NCBI GenBank assembly: GCA_027605045.1
Contig: JAQFWX010000007.1
Coordinates: forward strand, 310,001 to 374,000
Reading direction: 5' to 3'
From: Phallus indusiatus
Lineage: Eukaryota > Basidiomycota > Agaricomycetes > Phallales > Phallaceae
DNA length: 64,000 nucleotides
The notes beneath the pieces are model-generated. The model was not told the origin of the DNA, searched no databases, and saw nothing but the letters and a program-made list of their open reading frames with translations. A program made the position numbers and the translations under genes. Below, piece by piece: positions 57,407-64,000 of this stretch; position 1 is the first letter of the stretch; each line of letters starts with the position of its first letter.

Positions 57407-59030
57407 GCCGTTTGACCAAAATGACGTGTTCCGGTCTGATGGTGTTTAGTGTTTAAGACGAGCGGAACAAATGACTGATCCGACAGACCTTGAAGAAACA
57501 GAAAGCATATTAGCCAGCATCTTGTTTTCGCTCATACAACTGCAAATGCGCGACAACGCGACCAGCGACCAACGTTCAAACGTTCAAACCACGTTTGTTC
57601 GGAATCAACGCGGTTTAGGTAAGTCAGTCGGCGTCCTAGGAGTTAGAGGCGGAGTGTGAAGGGATCATGCCGAGCCCTGTCAGCAACGCCCCTGAAACTA
57701 ATATCTGGAGATACTTGAATCCATGTCACTCTCTTTTCGAGCTCTACTATGTAGACGGTACTACGCCATAATCTATTGATGATGCATTATAGTTTTGAGC
57801 TCGGGACCGAGTCGCCTTCGCGATTGAGACTTCTGGTCTGGTCACGGATTGGAGACCTCTCGGAGACCTTTTCCATTACCGTTCTCAGGAGTTTCGCTGC
57901 GGTTAAATCCGAAAAACAGCAAGCAAAAGGTCGATCCTCGTATTGTACGGTACATTTGGGACCTGTAAGATCGAAAAGACGCGAGTTTTGCAAAAAACCA
58001 CCGCGTAGATATGAGAAATACCGTACATTGGTTGCCTTTGGTGCGCTTTTGCTGTTACTCAGACTTGGGACGCTAGCAGCGGCTAATTTTCGCGTTCAAG
58101 ATCGCTCGGGAATGGCGTAACAGAAAGTGTGACTCTCACTAGTCGAACGGCTTTTGCCAGGCCCGCTGACTGGCAGGCCAAGCCAGGCTGATGATTCGTG
58201 CATCGTGCATCAATGTATGTTCCCTTCAGCCCTGTTCTAATCCATCGGAGGTGATACAATACCGTGTTATGACACGTCCAAATTGGATATTTTCTTGAAT
58301 TCCAGGCGCAAACAGAACAATAATCACCGTCGGTAACTTCCCTCCTGCAAATTCACGGTGTTGTTTTGATTCACCACATTACTGCATTGCGTATGTGTTG
58401 ACAGGGTGAATACGTATTCACTCCATTGAAATCTATGAAGAGGACGCGTGGGGGGCTGGCTCACGATTTTTCCCAGGTTTATATTACCTCATCCCAAAAT
58501 CAAAAACAAAAACACGAAAAATCGTGCCATTTATACAATTTATCATTAAAATATCGTCAATCACATGCTAGTAGCTGCTCCTGGACGCTTTGTTTTTCGT
58601 TGACACACGAGAGGCACAAGGGGTCCTAGTTATTTACTATAGAAAAAGCATGTCTTTCTAAATCTGGCACCTTGACGCTTCAGAGGGTCCATTAAATAAT
58701 TTCAGGAATATTCTTCATATGACTCCAAATACAAATTATTCGATTCTGCCGCTTTTCAGAATTAAATTCCTGTTCAATCACATCGGAGTGTCTTCATGTT
58801 CCCTAAACACCGAGACACACAAGGCCGCTTCCTGTCATTAAATAGGAGGTCTTTATGTTCTATATATTTTTTTCGGCGTTCGCTTCTCACAATGGCGTCT
58901 CGAGCGTCTTATTATCCAAACTGTCTCGTTTCGACGGAGCCGAGCTTCAAAAAAAGATCTATATAAACTGTCTGTTTCGAAAGTTATCGCCCATCACCAC
59001 TTTTTCTTTTCTTTCTTGTTACGACCTATC
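57407..59030. other. Gene-free stretch before the aquaporin
   Basis: Open frames at 57471-57659, 57776-58120 and 58426-58629 have no recognisable motif. The last 200 bp (CT-rich CTTTTTCTTTTCTTTCTTG) are the aquaporin promoter/5' leader. Confidence 0.5.
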
Positions 59031-60514
59031 ATGTCTAACGACAACAAGAACCTCAGCGAACTCAGAGAGCGTACACCCACTCAGGTTACTGCTACTGTTT
59101 CGTCTGTTCCCGCGGAAGAGGTAACAGAACAATATACCACCTTCCCCAATGCATGGTCTCGTGTGCGATATCAATTCAGAGAGGCCTTCGCAGAATTTTT
59201 GGGTACCATGGTTCTTGTTCTCTTCGGAAACGGTGTTCTTTGTCAGGTGAACTCTCTTATTACATGGATCTCGCAGAAGACAATTTGACCACCTCAATGT
59301 CAGGTCGTCCTTAGTGGCAACTCTAATGTTGCTTCTACCACAAAAGGAGTACGTAAAATGTTTCCTGATACTCGTTCACATTTTCTAAATATTTATAGGA
59401 CTATCTTTCCATATCCCTTGGTTGGGGTATCGGCGTCGCACTCGGCGTTTGGGTATCTGGTGGCATTTCCGGCGGACATATCAACCCTGCTGTACATTTC
59501 ATTGTTTATTGGCGTAGCCTCTTAATGCTTACGCGATGAACAGATTACTCTTGCTTTAGCAGTCACCCGGCGTTTTCCTTGGAAAAAGGTGCCCATTTAT
59601 ATGCTATCACAACTTCTCGGGGCAATACTCGGTGCAGCTATTATATACGCAAATTACTTCCATGCCATCAATATATTTGAAGGTGGTAGCGGAATTCGCA
59701 CTGTTCCTGGTACCGCTGGCTTGTTCGGTACATATGCGGTAAGAAATGACTTTTTCGGATAGTGATCCGCTAAATTCATGTTTATTTCGCTTCCAGGCAA
59801 ATTACCTACCCGATTGTACGTTATGGATTGTCCTTTTTTTCTAACTAATTACTGACTTTGATATCAACCTTTAAGCTGCGGCTTTCTTTGACGAATTCCT
59901 AGGGACGGCTATCCTTCTCCTGTGCCTACTGGCTGTCACGGACTCTGTATGCCCCTATGTCTCGGCTAGCTTTATTATCCCCTCATCTCTCTTTGATAGA
60001 AAAATATTGCACCTACGCCTGGTCTCCTTCCCTTAGCGTTGTTCCTGATCATTTCAGGCATCGGAATGGCGTTTGGACTGCAGACGGGTGAGTCGATTCG
60101 GTTCTGCCCAGGTACATATATATATGCTCAAAGTATCAAGGTTTCGCGGTTAATCCTGCGCGCGATCTGGGTCCTAGGATAGTAACCGCAATGGCAGGAT
60201 ATGGAAAAGGAGGTAAATAAGACTGAATTCCTTCGCTACTTGGGACCATTCCTAATCAACATCAAAGTTTTTACCTTCCGCGGCCAATACTGGCTATGGT
60301 GCCCCATAGTATGTGTTTTTTTGCCTTCAATACCCTCTAAGTTTGTCTTACGGTAATTCAATAGCTTGCTCCATTTGCGGGCGGAATTGTCGGCGCCTTA
60401 GTATATGATATTTTTATGTACACTGGCAGCGAGAGTATTGTCAACTCGTCAAGGACGGCAAAAGCTGACAAAATAGCTGCGGAAACGGCTAGGTCAAACT
60501 TTCAAAATGTATAA
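59031..60514 (+). CDS. Aquaglyceroporin (MIP family channel)
   Basis: Membrane channel for water, glycerol or other small neutral solutes. About ten exons: an N-terminal tail of ~50 residues ([19 protein letters not shown]), TM1 [24 protein letters not shown], then [28 protein letters not shown] with the first NPA box at an exon end, continuing [22 protein letters not shown]4-5 are [24 protein letters not shown] and [19 protein letters not shown]. The second NPA box is [13 protein letters not shown]; Asp after NPAR is the mark of glycerol-conducting members. The tail [16 protein letters not shown] ends in NFQNV. Start chosen at the first ATG (59031). Flanked on both sides by DUF6533 genes. 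Confidence 0.92.
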
Positions 60515-61738
60515 GGCTTTGAATTGAGCTTTATTTGTTCTTTCATGTCTTCTCCTTTCTTTATTTTCTCATCTTCTTTATTGGGCATGCCCGTGATTGT
60601 TGATATTACATCGACAACGTGCCAGATGTTGATGAATTGGCTATGTCGGATTCAGTTTACGAATGTTTTAGTAAAAACTGAACCCATTATGATATTACGA
60701 TTCCTTTTACTTAATTAGCAAATCATTTCGAATAAAGATTCAATTTGAGCCGTTAGGTTGAGCTCTCAGGTTCTCAAACTGTGATCAAATAGTTGGTAAA
60801 CCAATAAAAGCTCCTTTCTCACAGCCAACTTTTCTCTGGCTCATTTCAGAATATAAAGCTTAACTCTACCGATCTAATCTATTGATTTCGTACGCCAGTT
60901 CTCTGAGCTTTACTGAAAAAGCCTGGTGATGGCGCCGGGGAGACGACTTTTCTGATTCATACTGATACACTTAGACTAATAGGTTTGACAAAACACGGGA
61001 CATAAATTAATATACTAGCTCAGTACAAATTATATGCAGCAATTTGAACCAAGTAATGGCTAGTTGAATACATATACAATTTAATTCTTGCTTTACATGG
61101 AAGGCCCGATAGCATTATTGCATTCCTCGTTATACTATCTACGAGTGCTATTGGCATTTGGCTTCCTAAACTGTTTTGCAATTTTGCAATGAAAGGCGAA
61201 ACCACTTGCTCGCTATTTAGTATCCAAAACATTGTCGTTCTGCTCATTGGAGTGTTTATCAACCGTCTTCGTCAAGGAGGATGGCGGGTGATGGGACTAC
61301 CTTGGTCTAAGTTTCGTGTACCCGGCTAAGATATCGGGCTTGAAAAAAGGTAGCAAGTAAAACAGTGCCGATGTTCATCCCACACTTGAAACTCGAACAC
61401 TATGTCCCAGCCTCGTCATAGAAGAACCTGTGAAGAAGCTCTCTAACGTTTTGGTCTTTTGTTGAGGTTTCAGGCGTTCAGTGCCTTTGGACGAAATATA
61501 CACCCGAATCAAAGTGGCGATTCAGGATCTGCAACGCTGTACCTGGCCGGGACCGGATAATATAATAGTCATTACGGGCTTCACCCCTGCACACGGAGCC
61601 ACATGTATGCAATTATGACCGTAGATTATTATATATTGTTCCACAATTGAGTAATACGAAATTAGTCACTTCCCACACTCTTTCCGCCAGTCCTTTACTT
61701 GCTCCAACACTGAGGTCCCGCGATCCCTCATTACTGTA
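60515..61738. other. Gene-free stretch
   Basis: 1.2 kb. 3' flank of the aquaporin, an 80-codon minus-strand frame at 61020-61262 without motif, and the promoter of DUF6533 copy B. Confidence 0.5.
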
Positions 61739-63194
61739 ATGAACTCTACAGTAACGGATGGCGGCGGATCATTGGGATTCCCAGTGGCTGCTCTCCCAGT
61801 TGTAGTCAATCAACTTTATATTGCAAATTACAACGTTGGTATGTATAACTGAACTGCCGAAAGTTGAATGTCAGCTAATGATTTTGCATTAAAGCGGCCT
61901 CCTCTGCTCTGTTCTTCTATGACTGTCTGTTAACTCTGGACAGAGAGGTATTACTTTTACTACTCTTGTTGTGAATACTATTTTTGATTTTTTTTAGGTG
62001 AGATTCATATGGAAGTAAGCCCATTGCTAATTCGATATGTTCCAAGCTGGCTCAAAGTATACTGCATTGTTACGCAGATCTAGGTTCTCCTTCATAGTTT
62101 TCTTGTTTTCAGCCATACGTTTGCTGGCTGTGGGAGGGCAAATGTATGTTCCCACTGCTGATTCCTCGCCAGTTATACCATTGATTACATAAATTCAGAA
62201 CATTCCTCATCTATAACTTCGGAGTAATGAAGGTTTCAGAATCCTATTGCAAGGGTCAACTCTGGTTTTCAGGAATGCTGGGTTTGGTTATGTTTGCATG
62301 CGTGGACGTATTATTGATATACCGCGGTACGCTAGAAAAACCATCCATTTCATACCATCTATCCTGAGTATCCTTGCCCAGTGTATGCCTTGTACGGTAG
62401 AAACAAGAAGTTACTTTGGTCACTTTACCTTTCAGAATTTTTAGCCTTTGTGTCTATCTTGGTTTTGTGCGCACTAGCCTTTCCGAAATTCCAAATAATT
62501 CCCAACCCCATTCCACACCAACTTCACATCGGTGTTTGTATACTGATAAGCTATTCCAATCTTCAACCGGACCTTTGGTGAGGGATTAAAATACCTGCAC
62601 ACAGTGTGCAAGTATATATAACATATTTTCAGGCTCCCTTTGGTTCCTATGCAGGGAATTCTTCTTTTCCTGGCAGTAGGGCGCTATATTTATCTTCAAT
62701 CAAAAGGACCGACGATGCTGAATACTACATCCCATCTCTATTACACATTTATGCGGGACGGTGTTTGGACCTTCTTCGTTTTATTTGGTAAGAGTACAGC
62801 AAGAGATTGGTGCACATTGACGATCCTCCATCGCAGCTGATATTTTATTGTGCGTTATCGGAGACAATTCTGAGCTTTTATTAGGCCCACTTGCCCTCCA
62901 GTAAGAATGTTATGTAATATTTGTTCCAAAGCTGCAAAGCTAACATGTTTCCCCAGATGGTGTTATCCGGTGATCGGAATCTGCGTAATTTAGCCGTCTC
63001 TTCATTTCCGCATGATCTCTAACAAAGTTGAATAGGCATCTCGCTTGATTCTCAACCTACGCGCAGCAAGTCACTGGCAGGAGTCAGACGACATTTTAAC
63101 TGGAGCTTCGCTCACCAACACAAAGCTGACATTCGCTGGCGAAAGGATAAACGCAAGTGCGGCAGAGTCTTCTGAGGATATTGAGGAAATCTAA
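61739..63194 (+). CDS. DUF6533 membrane protein, copy B, intact
   Basis: Paralogue of the gene at 55378 with the same exon plan and no stop. MNSTVTDGGGSLGFPVAAL, NYNVAASSALFFYDCLLTLDREV (DUF6533 signature), RFSFIVFLFSAIRLLAVGGQ, TFLIYNFGVMKVSESYCKGQ, FACVDVLLIYR-VYALYGRNKKLLWSLYLSE, FVSILVLCALAFPKF, IPNPIPHQLHIGVCILIS, GILLFLAVGRYIYLQSKG, FMRDGVWTFFVLF, ILLCVIGDNSELLL, WCYPVIGIC and ASRLILNL, ending SAAESSEDIEEI (stop 63192-63194). About seven TM helices with a hydrophilic tail. The topology resembles receptor-like proteins of mushrooms, but function is unknown. Confidence 0.8.
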
Positions 63195-63780
63195 ATGTAC
63201 GTGCTTCGTTATGTTGTACTTATTTTCAGAATTTTAATGATACACCAAGGTGTGTATGGGTGTGGGTATTGCCGCGGCGCGTAGTTATACTTCGGGTACA
63301 TGTTGTCGGTAATACGACCTTTGATTGACATGAGACTTTGTCTTTCCTTCTGCGATGCTCATCAAAATCGAGAAAATAATCAAATATTTTCATTTAACAA
63401 TGGAAATGTAGTTTATTTGTATTGAGTACTGTCATCTCTTGCTTTGTGTATTTAAAGAAATAATCATTCGTTTATTTCTGGTGTGATGCCTGTATATTTT
63501 CGAATCGTTCGATGATAAAAATGTCGTAAGAAAGTTTCACCATCAGTTATGGGATGCCCGTTGGAAGATATCAACTCATATCACAAGGCAATAAAATAAC
63601 CTGAGGAATGATCATTTCTAAACCGGTGAAATGACATTCTAACTTGAAGCAATGTTAGAGCGAAAATGGTCAAGTTGAAGGAGCAATTTGACTAAATGTA
63701 GCTTGGTTCAAGCAATATATAAAGATAGCCACGTAAGAATGGTTTCCTCCCATTTCAACGACAGCTTTCAAATTGCCTTC
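63195..63780. other. Spacer
   Basis: AT-rich 3' flank of DUF6533 copy B; nothing else seen. Confidence 0.5.
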
Positions 63781-64000
63781 ATGTCATCACCTTTCAAGAA
63801 CTTTGCTATTATCCGACCTTTCACTTCTTCATCATCAGCGGAAAATTTCGTTCCTACCGTGTCCCTAAGTGATAAAGACGTTGAGATCACTGCTGGAATC
63901 GTTCCCGTTTGTTTTCTTTTCCGTCAAAGACTCTTATTCAGGAACTTTAACATAAGGCCGTGTGGAATATTGTGAGTCAACCCGATGGTACTGTTGAGGT
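63781..64000 (+). CDS. Possible start of a further gene, cut by window end
   Basis: ATG 63781 opens MSSPFKNFAIIRPFTSSSS..VPTVSLSDKDVEITAG. After a plausible intron ending ATAAG near 63957 the next exon would read AVWNIVSQPDGTVE. Product not recognised. Confidence 0.3.

Noticed and set aside
1..64000. A single biosynthetic gene cluster (OMT, FAD oxidase, P450, MFS, amidase)
   Set aside because: The genes are spread over 54 kb with housekeeping genes and repeats between them, and there is no core synthase.

Overview
The window looks like nuclear DNA of a mushroom-forming basidiomycete (Agaricomycetes). Nearly every gene is split by short introns of about 45-90 bp with GT..AG ends and some very short exons. 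The gene families (tandem F-box/LRR-like genes, DUF6533 membrane proteins, BBE-type FAD oxidases, a microsomal P450) are typical of that class. No rRNA, tRNA or CRISPR array was recognised.

Layout. 1-1.5 kb: 3' part of an O-methyltransferase. 2.7-4.5 kb: a lone F-box gene on the minus strand. 5.8-7.84 kb: a nest of four solo-LTR-like elements, each bounded by an intact 5-bp target-site duplication, then a 129-bp foldback element that supplies the stop codon of a small conserved gene. 8.7-17.45 kb: a tandem array of four F-box paralogues plus a truncated relic; the first is broken by a solo LTR. 19.1-21.3 kb: a monocarboxylate-type MFS transporter lying between two ~320-bp direct repeats. 21.8-25.4 kb: TFIIA small subunit, a divergently transcribed multi-pass membrane protein, and a BTB/POZ protein. 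25.76-32.7 kb: a dead autonomous Helitron (Rep plus Pif1-type helicase, minus strand) carrying a frameshift, a stop and three solo-LTR insertions. 32.7-35.7 kb: a CpG-poor graveyard of decayed repeats holding further LTR copies and a hairpin element. 37.5-63.2 kb: single-copy genes, in order a bicovalent-type FAD oxidase, a two-RRM protein, a Ser-rich protein with an RRM-like C-terminus, an amidase, a cytochrome P450, a DUF6533 gene with an in-frame stop, an aquaglyceroporin and a second, intact DUF6533 gene. The window ends in the possible start of another gene.

How the parts relate. The F-box array probably supplies diversified substrate receptors for SCF ubiquitin ligases. The OMT, FAD oxidase, amidase and P450 are accessory oxidoreductive or detoxifying enzymes, but they are too scattered to call one cluster. 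The TE history can be read directly: the perfect target duplications allow insertions to be ordered, including two cases in which one LTR family inserted into itself in the opposite orientation. Splice sites were inferred by eye from GT..AG signals, reading frame and protein-family conservation, so exon ends are good but unproven.
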